Shown: positions 11,246 through 23,264, numbered from the stretch's first letter. The stretch is 64,000 nucleotides of DNA from Calendula officinalis (GCA_963853835.1 OY970826.1:77308929-77372928); one strand, 5' to 3'. Numbers and translations: made by a program. Notes: a model not told the origin generated them from the letters alone.

Positions 11246-13094
11246 GGCTAGACGGAATGAGTCCACGCCCCTCGAGCGTGGGGTGGTGACTAGACGGCCA
11301 CGGCGTGGCAAAAAGCAGGAACACCGCCCCCCCACACGCCGTTGGGGGTCGGCGTGGCCGGAGATCGCAACGGGCAACGCCCCTCCACGCGGTTGTTTGA
11401 TCATTTTTTTCGTAAATTATAGCCGTTGAACGGCTATTATAGCCGTTGGGGAATAAAAAAAAATTAATTAATTAATTTAATTTACTTATTTCCTATATAA
11501 ACACACTCAAAACACTACCAAAACACACCACAATTCTACCAAAATACCCCAACTCACAAATAATGAATTATCTTGGTTCATCATCTGACGACGATGACGC
11601 GTTTATGCTAACAATATACTCAGAACTCCTCGATGATATATCCTCCGATGAAAGTGAAGAAGTCTTTGACACTAGAACCGCGAAGCTAAATAGAAATCGA
11701 GAAGCTGGACAAGACATGCTATACCGAGATTATTTTGCGGATGATCCTGTTTATGACGACAACAATTTCCAACGAAGGTTTCGTCTGTCCAGAAATTTAT
11801 TTATGCGCATATGTACCGCATCAGAAAACAGGTATCCTTTTTTTCAATTGAGATACGATGCTAGAGGTAGGCGGGGATTCACAGCTTTGCAAAAATGTAT
11901 TGCAGCAATTTGATCTATGGCTTACGGGTCATCCCCTGATTCTCTTGATGAGTACCTACGCATGTCTGAAAGAACTGCTAGGGAAAGTATGTATAGATTT
12001 TCACAAGGGGTTTTGGAAATATTCGGACCTATTTATTTGCGAAAACCAACAGTAACCGATGTGCAAAAATTATATGAGGCGCACGAAGAGAGACATGGTT
12101 TTCCTGGAATGCTTGGTAGCATTGATTGTATGCACTGGGATTGGAGGAACTGTCCACAATCGTGGAGAGGTGAGTACACCGGTGGACATCATGGAGTACC
12201 GTCGTTGATATTAGAAGCTGTTGCTTCCCAAGATTTATGGTTTTGGCATGCTTACTTTGGGGTTGCGGGTTCTAATAATGATATTAACGTGCTTGATCAG
12301 TCACCAATATTCAACGACTTGTTATCAGGAAAGGCACCCGATGCTCCTTTTACGGTGAATGGCAATCCATATAGATTCGGTTATTACCTTACCGATGGTA
12401 TATATATCCTCGTCATGCGACGTTTGTCAAAGCCTACCGACATCCAGTTGATCCAAAAGAGGTCTTGTTTACCAAAAAAACAAGAATCCGCACGTAAGGA
12501 TGTGGAACGGGCTTTTGGAGTTTTAAAGGGGAAGTGGCACATTGTCAAAAACGCGGCCCGTTCATATGACCTTGAAAGATTAAGATATATTTTGTATGCA
12601 TGTGTTATAATGCATAACATGGTTGTCGAAGATACTTGTCGGATGATTTCTCCATATGTGCCGGACGGTCCCCGACATGCTTTGTATGTACCGGGAAGTG
12701 CAGAGTATTTGCACAGGGTTATCGACATTCGAGACGAAACAACACACGAACGACTTCGACAGGACTTGGCGGACCATCTCTACAACAACGCACATGCCGA
12801 CGATGAAGACGCCGACGATGAAGACGCACATGTTTAATTTCTAGTATTTTTATTTTAATTTAAAGTATTGTCATTTTAATTTTATTTAATGTAATGTAAT
12901 TTTAAATTATATAAAATATTATTTGTGTAAAAAATAAATGGAAAAGAAATGATGAGATGAAAAATAAAATGGTGTGGTGTGGTGTGGTGGGTATTTCCAC
13001 CAAATGATGTGGTGTGGTGGTGGTGTGGTGTATGAGGTGGCGATGATGTGGCAGATATGAGCACCACCACATGTGGTGCCCATACCCACTAGCC
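11246..13094 (+). mobile_element. PIF/Harbinger element B, transposase-only
   Basis: The left end GGCTAGACGGAATG pairs with the right-end complement GGCTAGTGGGTATG. TAA flanks both sides (11243-11245, 13095-13097). It is 1,849 bp long. The left subterminal region is GC-rich with CACGGCGTGGC words; the right one is a run of GGTGT units. Both subterminal regions recur in element C at 45052-48082, so the two are one family. It carries a transposase ORF but no Myb-like ORF. Confidence 0.87.
11563..12837 (+). pseudogene. HARBI1-type DDE transposase, one stop and a compensated frameshift
   Basis: Harbinger nuclease of about 425 codons. The N-terminus is acidic (SSDDDDAF). The DDE domain is recognisable: first Asp in GSIDCMHWDW near residue 190, second in SNNDINVL, Glu in KDVERAFGVLKG near residue 310. 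The C-terminus is Asp/Glu-rich. The ATG at 11563 lies about 320 bp inside the element. The frame is broken by TGA at 11911-11913 (CIAAI*SMAYG; a C-to-T change from CGA would produce it). Between about 12402 and 12480 the protein reads out of frame: an extra AT in the run after DGIY is balanced by an extra A in the run before KQESA. Catalytic residues remain, but the product would be truncated and locally scrambled. Confidence 0.85.
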
Positions 13095-13430
13095 TAAAGT
13101 TAAGTTAGGACACCTAAGAAGTCCATTATACCACACGTGCTACTGGATTCAAACATCTAAACAACATTCGGAAAAGGTAACTCAAGCCCACGTACATATG
13201 ACAATTAAAAAGATCCATAGCCCATTTTTTGACCCATCGTTTTGTAAAACATAAAGGTGATTGTTGCTTTCCAATTTATTTCTGTCATAAAAGACGCCGT
13301 TTAGGGCTTGTCGTGGTGAAAAATAAATAGAATCCATGGATTTTTTTTTAATTCATAATAAAATATAGACTTCTATTATCGGCAAAGACAATATAGCATA
13401 TATCAAAGAAGGGTTTGTACTTTCATAAAT

Positions 13431-13590
13431 CCCCTAAGGGCTGTCAATAAGAGGTGGTTACGTTCATAAATCGTTTGTACTTTCAATGGTGGGGGTTGAT
13501 TCCTAAAATGCAGGGGACAGTTATTGATTATTGTACAAGTTTTTTTAGCGTGTCTTGACTTCTTAGTGACAGCCCTTAGGGCTGTCATTA
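13431..13590. repeat. Short repeat bounded by AGGGCTGTC palindromes
   Basis: The left edge reads CCTAAGGGCTGTCAATAAG. The right edge is the near-perfect hairpin GACAGCCCTTAGGGCTGTC followed by ATTATCA. The same edge and inner phrase (TGTACAAG plus T-run) occur at 41360-41500. Probably a small MITE family with palindromic ends; target duplication not resolved. Confidence 0.5.
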
Positions 13591-13640
13591 TCATTTTTCA
13601 TCAAAGAATTTGAGTCATCATTTACAATGCATTAATAATA

Positions 13641-13936
13641 CTTCCTCCGATTCAAAATAAGTGTTACACTTTCTATAAATAGGTGATTCAAAATTAGTGT
13701 TATACTTTCCATAAATGGCAAAAAAAAAGTAGGACCCACACCCATTAACTATCTACTTTAACAAAGTGAAATGACTAATTTACCCTTACTTTTTACTTTT
13801 AAACATCATTAACCCCACTTTATTCAAAAGGTGTGGCCACCAATCATTCAATTAATCTAATTTAACCATCATTACACTATTTTGCTTCAAAAACCGTGAA
13901 AGTAGAAGTGTAGCACTTATTTTGAATCGGAAGAAG
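13641..13936. mobile_element. Stowaway MITE, second family
   Basis: The terminal repeat CTTCCTCCGATTCAAAATAA is matched in inverted form at the right end, with TA on both sides (13639-13640, 13937-13938). 296 bp, non-coding. Confidence 0.88.
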
Positions 13937-14957
13937 TATTTTTTTATTATATATATGATGTTATGAATACGTTAGTTTATAAATATAATGTATATCTTTG
14001 TAGATCCGTTGTGAATCGTGGAAACATGCCTCTCATAATAGCATATGTCAAATAGGTATTAATGTATTATCATATTCCTTATATACGTTTTGGAGGTTAA
14101 GAAGTCTCTTGACAAAGTTGAATGAATTCATAGGTATTGTCGTATTCCTCATCAACTAAGTACCACTTGAAAGAAAAACTCATATGAGTTATAATTAATT
14201 TGCAAATGAAATAGTTAAATAATAAGACTTCTTTTTCTTGATCATGTAAGGATAACGACATTAACGGTCTCAGAGCCTTTCATTTATTTGTTATGCATGT
14301 GACATCCGAAGAAGGTGAAGAAATTACGCAAAAGAACACTTATAAAACACCAAAAGTCGTATGTTTCTTTTTGTTAAACAAAGTATATAAAATATAAAAT
14401 ATCGTATGTGCGTCAACACCTTTTCCAGTTTGGTTCGAGGCTCTTGTCTTTCTCTTAGAATCCAAAATTTTCTTACCAAAATTATTTGACAAATGTTTTT
14501 AAAAGGTTATTATTTGCAAAAAATTAGTAAATAATAATATTGTCCTAAGAAATGTTAATATAGATCATTCATATATAGTTGGATAGTATTCAAAATGGAA
14601 GGTTGCGAACCGTATTACCCTTAATATGCCGACCTCGCAAAACTAACGACTGTGAGACTTTTTGGGATATTCCCCTTATTCTGATTTACCCAAAAAGCGT
14701 CATTATCTATTAGTTTGTCTTTACATAATGTGTAGTTTACCATAGATAATGCATTTAGGATTTCTCTTTACTAAATTACAAAAACTTAATTTTCAGTTAA
14801 TTTTCGATACATATTTGTGTTTTATAAAAATACATGTATTATGTTAAATTTGAATTTGTGAACTTTAAGTTATTAACATAATGCGTTAGCTAACTAAGCT
14901 ACTATATTATATATATACTTCAGTAGTGAAATGTTCAAAGTAGTCATTAATATTTTT
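13937..14957. other. AT-rich intergenic DNA, nothing recognised
   Basis: No reading frame, repeat pair or RNA gene could be supported on either strand. Confidence 0.4.
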
Positions 14958-15500
14958 GTAATCCGAAGGGATAATTCTCAACCATTGATCAATAAGATCT
15001 AATGGTCAAAATTAATCATATATTTTTATACATGAAAGGTATTTTGGTCATTTGATGCTTAAAAAATTCAATTTTTTATTTTATTTTTTAATTATTTTTT
15101 TCGTTAAAAAAATAATATCATTTTATAAGTACGTGTATTACTTAATCAAATGTGATTTTAACATACAATAACATACGGTCGTATATTTAATCAGTGTGAT
15201 ATTTAGTACAAGCACATATGATTTTGTATACAAGTGATTAATTATCACTTGTGATTATCATTTTATGTGTTATTAACAAAAAATATATAATTTTGTTTTT
15301 AAAAATAATAATTACACTTTCATAATTTAAAAAATAATGAAAAATTAAAAAAAAATCCTAAAATATATAATAAAAAATAAAAAAATATATTATTTTTGTT
15401 ATAAAAATGATCAGAATATCCTTCTATATATTAAATATATGATTAATATTGATCATTACTTCTATTTAATCAGTGGTTGAAATTTATCTTTTCGGACTAC
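14958..15500. repeat. Foldback MITE-like element
   Basis: The left arm starts GTAATCCGAAGGGATAA and the inverted right arm GTAGTCCGAAAAGATAA. Both continue for about 65 bases with shared phrases (TCAACCA, ATTAATCATATATTT). The loop is very AT-rich. No clear target duplication; superfamily unknown. Confidence 0.65.
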
Positions 15501-16106
15501 ATAAAATTTAAAGAATATCTTGAATACATCTCTACTTGACTATGATTATATTTATTAATCCTTCAACTTTAAAAATATAAAATTACCGCCATCATCCACC
15601 ATCTGTGACCACCACCACCCACATCATTAACACTACCACTACTTATCAATTAATCGCCGCAAAATATAGTTACGTGATAATGTCAGCCACAATATTAATT
15701 ATGTGGTGTACCACTCTATTAAGTTATAAGTATTATTAAATGGAATATTATAACTTTTTTTATGTATATATTAATCGTATTTTTAAACATCAACAGTTCA
15801 TAACTAATTAATTACTGCTGCTGATCACTGCTATAAGTTGTGCAAAAACCCCAACAAAACTAATACCATTTACTAGAAATAACACGATTGGCATTGAAAT
15901 TAATAAAACCACCCCAAAAAAAAAATCCACCCCAAAATTATCAAGGAATACATGAGTTTGGTAACAATGAGATTGTAGGCCCAAAAGTTACTTTTCATAC
16001 ATTAAGCAATACAATGTTTAGAAAACAGGACATATTTTCTTGGTCATTGCATATTAAACACGCAATTATTTAAATGAAAAAAAAAAAACATCTTAGTTTC
16101 CAAAAA
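15501..16106. other. 3' flank of NRT2 copy 1
   Basis: Intergenic sequence downstream of the minus-strand NRT2 gene. It contains a CACC-rich patch near 15600 and no supported gene. The NRT2 3' UTR should lie in its right part. Confidence 0.4.
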
Positions 16107-18233
16107 TCAAACATGGTTAGGGGTGTTCCCCGGTGGGGTTGGAGCCGACCCCACCTTGCCTCCACGCTCCGAGCGGCTGTTCTCGGCGAACCTAAGACTT
16201 GCTTGATGCATTCCTTTCTGTTTCTCGTCCTGCATTCCTTTCTGTTTCTCGTCCTCGGTCCATTCCGAGACATAGTAATTTTCTTCACTACCTTTTACGA
16301 TGTCTTGACTGGGTGGAAAAAACATGCTCCCCCATTGTGGGAAGTGAACGAAGCTCACCGGAATTGTAACAATCATGATCATGATACCCATGTAAGCCAA
16401 CCCCTTTTCGGTGGAGAACGATGCATTTGCAAAGAATATTAATTGAGTTAAACCCGATCCAAAGTTCCCACCGGCACCGGTCATGCCGGAGATGATTCCG
16501 AGTGACCGCCGGGAAATGAAGGGAATGATGCCGAAGGTGGCCCCACATGCCGCTTGTGCTCCGATGGAGAAAAGCATCATAAAGGTGATGGCTAAAGGCA
16601 ACGAGTTGACCAAACCAAGGCAGAGACAGAAGAGACCACCGGCGGTTTGAAGGAGCCACATGTTCCATAGCCGACCTCGCATCCCAAATCGTTTCGCCAT
16701 GTAATCTGATGTGAACCCTCCAAAGGGACGAGCTAGAAGGTTTGCCATTCCAAAGCAGGCGGCGATGATTCCGGCAAGGTGAAGCTTTAGGTCAAATCTG
16801 TTGATTATAAATTACAATACAAAACAAAAGTTAATATTTATGCATATAATTAAAATTTTCGATGCTTTTTATCTTAGAATATTTACCCTTTTCATTTTTA
16901 GGATAATGATTCTATTTCTTCCAGCTATTTCATTCGTAATATTATAGTGATGTAATCAAAATTAAAGTATGTAGCTTGTATTAGCTTTATTTGAACAGCT
17001 CGACTCATTGTAAGTTGAAATTCATTATAAAAAACTTATTTGTATACATTTTGATCATTCAGAAGGAAAGTATCATTTTGAAATTAATTAATTTAACACC
17101 AGCCTTAATTTGTTTCTAACTAGCTATTAATTGTTTGGAGATAAGTAAATGAAAACAAGAAGTTTAAATTAAAATAAAAAGAGTTATGTATACCTGTCGT
17201 AGAAGTATTCTGCGATGACGTTGTCGATTGTTAACTCCACACCCATCGAGTAACCATAGAGAAGTACAAATATCCACGTCCGATAGTTTGTCACAGCATA
17301 CCATAATACCTATAAATAAAGTAACAAAATTAATTAGCCAGAAATCCAAAACATTGTTTTTGTACCGTTATTGATGGGTTTAAAATTACACTAATTAATT
17401 ACTCCGTAGGTAAAACAATATACCTTGCCGAATTTATCTTTTGCGACATCACCCTTCTTCTGAAGGGCACCAAGGTTACCATCAGGCAAATCTTGACCAA
17501 GAGTCAACACCAAAATGCCCATAATCACATTAAACCACCCTGGTACGAAAAACGCGATCCTCCACGCCGTGAAGGGTGTGGCGCCGCATTTCTTGATGAT
17601 CTCAAACAACACCGGCATAAGAAGTTGTGTGGCCCCACCACCCATGTTCCCCCAGCCGGCCGCCGTCCCGTTGACCAGCCCGATGATCTTGCTGTTAAAC
17701 ATGGTGCTCATCCAGTACTGGCACGACACAAACGTAGCCAAAGAAAACCCGATCATGAACCGCACAGCGATGTAGCCGCTAGCATCGCTGACGAAAGACA
17801 TGCAGAAGACGGTGGGTGCAGACAACATGATGAGGAAAGCACACCCGTAACGCGGTCCCAACAAGTCACAAACCGCACCCATCACCAGCCTCGAGAAGAT
17901 ACTACCGGAAACCGAGGCGACACCGGCGTTCCCGATGTCGGATTTGGTGAGGTCGAGGTTGTCCCGGATGATGGGGACCAGGGGAGCCGCCGCAAAGGTG
18001 GAGATGAAGGTGGTGAAGAAAGAGATCCACGAGAGGTGGAAGGTTCTCATGTGAGGGTTTGCAAATGAGAATAGTTTAAACACCGTCGCCTTGTGCTCCG
18101 AGTCCACCGGTAAGTCAAATTTGGCGGTGCGGTCAGTGTGCACCATCGGAGACGCCACAGAAAAGGCCAAAACCGGTTCCCGGCCGGTGACTCCATGCAT
18201 GGAGCTTCCCGGAGATCCTTCAATCTCAGGCAT
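16107..18233 (-). CDS. NRT2: High-affinity nitrate transporter NRT2, copy 1
   Basis: Plasma-membrane nitrate/proton symporter of the major facilitator NNP family; plant NRT2 proteins normally act with the small partner NAR2 (NRT3). Three exons on the minus strand, 17424-18233, 17194-17309 and 16107-16797, give 538 residues from MPEIEGSPGSS to PNHV. Visible marks: MFS motif VCDLLGPRYG near residue 118, first nitrate signature AAGWGNMGGG near 201, GMRGRLWNMW, second signature GMTGAGGNFGSG near 413, and many hydrophobic segments consistent with 12 membrane helices. The hydrophilic C-terminal tail contains an 8-residue tandem duplication (DEKQKGMQ) from a 24-bp repeat, absent from copy 2. The reading frame is intact and splice sites are canonical. 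A TATA box lies about 95 bases upstream. It forms a divergent pair with the copy at 37195. Confidence 0.95.
16207..16254 (-). repeat. 24-bp tandem duplication in the NRT2 copy 1 tail
   Basis: Two exact copies of a 24-base unit (plus strand begins TGCATTCCTTTCTG) lie end to end. They add eight codons to the C-terminal tail without shifting the frame. The paralogue at 39120-39145 has a single unit. Confidence 0.92.
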
Positions 18234-18323
18234 TGTAATTTAAATTTCAAGTCTACTTTGTTGCCGACTTGAAGTGCTTTTGTTGTGTTTATGTTATGAT
18301 ATATTTTTGGCGGTAGATGATGA

Positions 18324-18333
18324 GTTTATATAG
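18324..18333 (-). promoter_or_regulatory. TATA box of NRT2 copy 1
   Basis: On the minus strand CTATATAAAC lies about 90 bases before the ATG. The same ten bases stand before copy 2 at 37081-37090, supporting an inherited core promoter. Confidence 0.75.
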
Positions 18334-18821
18334 GCCACAGGAGACAAAGGAGCATAATTATAATATTATATAACACAGATGTCATCTCCAGAGAGGGATT
18401 TATAACTATATACTTGTAAAAGGGTTAAGGAGTTGACAAAAGGAAAGAGTTGAATTAGCTTAGCTAGTGGGGACTCCCAAAAGGTTGTGGTTAATTATTA
18501 TACTTTATATTATTTTAAGGAATCCCCTTCGCCGCATCTTGTGAAGGAGCAGTGCTTAGGCTCATCGTACATCCCAAAAGATGCATACAAACAAGTCTAA
18601 ATATCTTGTCATAGCGCGTGGGCGCATTGCCACTTGCTTTAACAAGTAACTGTCGATTTAATTTGTACAACTACAACATCCACCTTTTCTTTTTTATTGA
18701 AGAAGTTTACATGAGGTAGTTTTGCAACCATAACTTTTTTTAAGAACACTATGGTGCTCATGTTTTTTATTGGCTTTAAAATTGGTTTAGCCCATATCAA
18801 ATCCTCCCTCATTGTGTTAAA
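18334..18821 (-). promoter_or_regulatory. Upstream region of NRT2 copy 1
   Basis: On the minus strand it holds CCACAACCTTTTGGGA (about 18475-18490) and TTTTGTCAACTCCTTAACCC, phrases that recur in the same promoter-proximal position before copy 2 (near 37007 and 37047). They are candidates for shared nitrate or root-expression control. No binding site can be named with certainty. Confidence 0.4.
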
Positions 18822-19205
18822 GCAGGCTCATGGTATTATGAACTTGACAAAATGATCTCTTAACTATTAAAGGTGCAACATGATACCCTGAACTTGACAA
18901 AATTATCAATTTAGTACCCTAACTCACTAATTTGACCATGTTTTCTCACGAGGTTTGCTTCTAATATCAATATATTGAGGTGAACGTATATTTTTTAGTC
19001 CGTAAAAAGCCCAAATGAAAGTAAGTCAAGTGAGAAAATGTGATCAAATTAATGAGTAAGGGTACTAAATCGACTATTGTGTCAAGTTCAGAGTACCATG
19101 CTGCACCTTTAATAGTTCAGGTAGTAGAGGACCTAGTTAGCCAAGTTCAGGGTAATAGAGTACCTAGTTAGCGAAGTTTAGGGTAATAAAATGCATTTTG
19201 ACCTA
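18822..19205. repeat. Foldback repeat with AACTTGACAAAAT arms
   Basis: The left arm (CTGAACTTGACAAAATTATC...TTTAGTACCC) matches the inverted right arm (CTGAACTTGACACAATAGTC...TTTAGTACCC) over more than 100 bases. The outer part is repeated more than once (GAACTTG/CTAACTAGG). MITE-like, no coding capacity. Confidence 0.65.
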
Positions 19206-19780
19206 TTTTTTCTTGTCATAAACAATTCGAATTCCAAAAGTGTATAATAGAAACACTTTCTTAGAAGTACCAATTATACTGTGAGAAAAAACTTGTTGAA
19301 GAAAATCAAAATACGTGTGTAAGCGTTAGACTACCCGTAATGGGTGCCACTTCTGCGTCACATCAGCTTGACCAAACAAATAAAAAATCCTGACCTAACC
19401 CACGTAACCAGGCGACCAAATCATTCCCCTTTGGAAAACCCCCTACCCTTTGAAAATCAGGCAACTCATATCGGTCGTCTGGCCGACCAATAGCCGTGGT
19501 CGATGCGTCGCGGCAAACACGCGTAACGGGGAGTGATAGATCGAATGCAATAGAAATCTAGCTAATTCACGGTGAATTGATCAAAGTAGAAGAAACTAGT
19601 GTGTGAAGTGTGTGTGTTCTTGGTGTTTGAGTTGAGAGAGAAAGATGGAGGGAACAAGCTTTCAAAATGATAATGCTTTTCAAATGAGTGAAAACTTACA
19701 TAACAAGTCATCACACATGGTATTTATACCTCCTATGCTAATTACAACTTAACTAGTTAATCTTAGTCTAAATACATCTC

Positions 19781-20078
19781 TGATACGAACCGGAATTAAA
19801 GACACAAACAATCGAATGCTTTATTGATAATCCTGGTAATAGAGATCCAGGTATCTCCCTAAGCAAAACAAAATAACGACTTAATTTCTGAATGACTGAC
19901 ACAAAAGAATTCGGTCTCTATATATAGAACCGAACCCAAACCCTAATCAACATAAATAAGGAAACGAAATAAAGACAAGCATTCGATTTAAACAAAACTT
20001 TGGGCTCAAGTTACTGCCTTGGGCCGGCGCTTATTGTAGACTTGGCCCCAATGTCCGGACTTGGGTCCGATCGTATCA
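19781..20078 (-). repeat. Gypsy 3' LTR
   Basis: 298-bp terminal repeat, TG...CA ends, next to the polypurine tract at about 20079-20092. Confidence 0.92.
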
Positions 20079-21919
20079 TTACTCCTGCCCCGAAAATTCA
20101 CCTTGTTCTCAAGGTGAAAGTCTGGATATTGTTCTTGTAGGCGGGCTGCATCTTCCCAATTGGCTTCTTCAGCTGGTAAATTCTTCCATTGTATCAAGAC
20201 TTCAGGCACATTTGAGTTGTGTCGCATTCCTAACACAACTTCTGGTTCACATATCTTGGCCATTTCATCCGTAAGATCATGGGGTAGCGTTTGCTCGACT
20301 GAATGTGATCCTACCGCCACTTTTAATTGGGACACATGAAAGTGGTCACCGTGCCTACCCTTGCTAAAATCTCATAAGGACCATAAAACCGGGGTGCAAG
20401 TTTTAAATTCATTCTTTTTGCCACTGAAACTTGTCTATATGGTCTTAGTTTTAAGAAAACTTTATCGCCCACCGTAAAGTTTACATCGCGACGGTGACCG
20501 TCCGCCTTGGCCTTCATAATTTGTTGTGCTCTTGTTAGTTTAACTTTTAATTCATCGAGCACTCTGTCGCGTTCCGATAAGTACTTGTCCACCTCAAAAG
20601 TGGTCGCCGCCCCTTTATCATAGTTCAACAGGGTTGGTGGATCTCGTCCGTACGTTATTTTGAAAGGTGACATACTTATAGCAGAGTGGTAAGATGTATT
20701 GTATCAGTATTCTGCCCACGGGAGCCATTGCACCCACTGTTTCGGTCTGGCAGAAGTGAAACAACGTAAATAAGTTTCCAAACTTCGGTTTACCACCTCG
20801 GTTTGGCCATCTGTCTGTGGGTGGTAAGCTGTGCTTTTCTTTAAAAGTGCTCCCTGATATTTGAATAATTCATCTAACAATTCATCAATCACGGGAATCA
20901 GGAACTTGTCGAGTACCGTGAATTTATTGAGGGCACGGTAATCAACACAAAACCGCCAACTGCCATCCTTCTTCATTACCAGTAAGACCGGACTCGAGAA
21001 CGGGCTAGTGCTCAGACGAATCACCCCAGCGTCCAACATTTCTTCCACCAAACGCTCGATTTCGTCTTTTTGTAGCTGCGGGTAACGGTATGGTCGAACA
21101 CTGATGGGCTCGGTTCCACTTTTCAGCATAATCCCGTGCTCGTGGTCCCGGGGGGAGGTAAACCTGCGGGTAAAACAAAAACATTCGAATAATTAGTTAA
21201 TAAGGTTAGTATCGGTGCGGCCGCTCTTTCATTCGGTGTTTCTTGCTGTTCGGTATTGGCCATCATCACGAGTACCCTTCGGCGATGTCGCCCATTGATC
21301 GTGAGAGGGACCGGAGTGATACGGGTCCGCGTTGTATCCCTGGTTCGCCTCGTAATGTGATGTGTTTCCCGTCTAAGTAAAATGACATTGTGAGAGTCTT
21401 CCAATTATTCAGCGTCTCTCCCAGTTTGTCTAGCCAGACTTTACCGAGTATAACGTCGGTACTCCCTAATTCCAATGGGTAAAAATCTTCTGTTATCGTT
21501 AGCTCTTGTAGCTGCAGTGCCATGATGCGGCATTTGCCATAAGTTGCATCGGTGGTGCCGTTCCCCAATTTCACCCCCGTTTTACGCTTCCCCGTTATCG
21601 TCAGATTGAGTGGTTCAATTAATCTGAGAGACAAAAAATTGTGGGTTGCCCCACTATCGATTAGTACCACTACTTCATAATTGTGTATAGTACCTCTCAA
21701 TTTCATGGTATGCGGGGATGTAATGCCGACCACCGAGTGCACGGAAACCTCCATGTTATCCAAGTGGGGGTGCTCTTCATCGTCTTCCTCCTCCTCGCCT
21801 TCTGTAATCATGAGAACTTGCAGGGTTTTCTCCGGACAACGATGCCCCGGCTCGTACCTTCCGTCGCACCGAAAGCACATTCCTTTTGCTCGTTTTTCTG
21901 CATATTCGGCTTCTATCAT
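20006..21919 (-). pseudogene. Gypsy protease, RT start, integrase C-terminus and chromodomain
   Basis: In order on the minus strand: zinc knuckle (CFRCDGRYEPGHRC); aspartic protease active site (LIDSGATHNFL); a frame break near 21270; reverse-transcriptase N-part (GVIRLSTSPFSSPVLLVMKKDG, WRFCVDYRALNK). The RT then jumps at about 20863-20871 into the integrase C-terminal half (STAYHPQTDGQTEVVNRSLETY). A GPY-like region and a chromodomain (VLIQWKNLPAEEANWED) end the frame at 20006. The YxDD catalytic box, RNase H and the DDE core are absent. Stops at about 20701 and a frameshift near 20330 add to the decay. The chromodomain places it among chromoviruses. Confidence 0.88.
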
Positions 21920-23081
21920 TCGTCGGAAAGGCTGTTTTGTCGGTCCCGCGGTTGCTGACGGAGCCCCAACTGCCTAGGGTGCCGTAAGCTTTGGTCCGCT
22001 ATTGTCGGTTCGCGGGTGGTCGGCTTGCCCGCCCCTTTTTCTTTGTCAATCACGGAACCTGCTCGAGATTCATCAATCATTAGGGTTAGCCTCATAATTT
22101 GGTCTAAACCCACCGGCTGTAGTACACAGACTGAATTTCTCAAGTCCGTTTTAAGGCCCTTGATAAACGTTCCCTCTAGCATTCTCTCTGATATGCCTTG
22201 GAGTTGAGCTGCCATTGATTCGAAGAGGCTGACATAATCGGGTGTCGTGCCCGTTTGTTGGATTGTCAGGAATTGTTCGTGTAAGTCTCCTTCCTGAGAT
22301 GGTTGGAACCGTTCGAGCACTTTAATTTTTAATTGTTCCCACCCTCTGAACGGTGCTCGTTAATCGGTCCAGCGATACCATGAAAGTGCTTGCCCATCAA
22401 GGAAAATTACGGCTGCCCGTAATCGATCCCCGGGCGAGACAATACCCTGCACATTAAAAAACCATTCAGATCTATAAATCCAACCATAGGCATCCTCACC
22501 GTCAAAGATGGGCATCTTCAGTTTTCTCATTCGTTGTCCGCCCCTGGCGGCCATCCCCGATTTCCAGATTGGTCCGAGCCACTGCCCTGTCCGTTTTTCC
22601 ATTGGGGTATACCTCGGGCAGGGTAGTACATGTTAGGCTGCGATTGATCAGTATCAACGGGCGATTTGTTGCGGTTCGATGAACCACTGCCTCCGACGTT
22701 GGCTGAAAACACGGGGAAACCCTCCTCATCAAAGATATACGGGCCGCTGCTATTGACATGGGGTGCCTGCGGCGGTAGAGTTTGTTGCAACCTGCTGGTG
22801 GTGACGGTTGTTGTTGGCGGCGGCGGTGTGGCGGCGGTGGTGGTGGTCGTCGGTTTTGTGGGAGCGCCTGACGACGGTGGCGACAGTGGTGGTGACGTCA
22901 GTTTCTGCAGGTTGAGCAGGAGGCGCATCATCTCAGCGTTTTTGGCCTGCGTTTCTTCCTGCATGGAAGTTAGTTGTGTTTGCAACGATCCCATGGTCTC
23001 TCTCACTTCTGCGAATTGTGCAGCTGTGTTGGTTTTGTGTTGCGTCAGCTCACTGTCGACATCAACAATTTTTTTCGTCAT
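21916..23081 (-). pseudogene. Gypsy gag, frameshifted
   Basis: The reading frame starts MTKKIVDVDSELTQ at 23081 with a coiled-coil-like N-terminus and a Pro/Thr-rich linker, and stops after a frameshift near 22530. The capsid-like part continues in other frames (KMPIFDGEDAYGWIYRSEWFF, then ERFQPSQEGDLHEQF, then RMLEGTFIKGLKTDLR) to about 21916. A TGA/TAA break lies near 22360. Decayed. Confidence 0.82.
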
Positions 23082-23104
23082 CTTGGATCAACTGAATTTT
23101 TTTT

Positions 23105-23222
23105 TTGTGAACAGTGTCGGATGAACAGTAACCGCGATGAACAGTAACCGCATGAACAATATCACGTGAACAGTATCGCGTGAACAGTAATCGGTGAACA
23201 GTATATATATATATATATATTT
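23105..23222. repeat. TGAACAGTA repeats and (TA)n in the Gypsy leader
   Basis: Between the gag start and the primer site lie seven copies of TGAACAGTA or one-base variants (about 23107-23203), followed by a TA microsatellite (23202-23220). Confidence 0.85.
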
Positions 23223-23264
23223 TTTAAACGATTGATTCAGAACCGAACTGCTCTGATACCAATT

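Noticed and set aside
17493..18068. 191-codon plus-strand ORF inside NRT2 copy 1
   Set aside because: It is the exact antisense of the GC-rich NRT2 exon 1. The paralogue has the same antisense frame at 37360-37935, as expected from the conserved coding strand. The peptide is Arg/His/Asp-rich without domain features.
22666..23124. 152-codon plus-strand ORF in the Gypsy element
   Set aside because: Antisense of gag's Pro/Thr-rich linker; no independent support.
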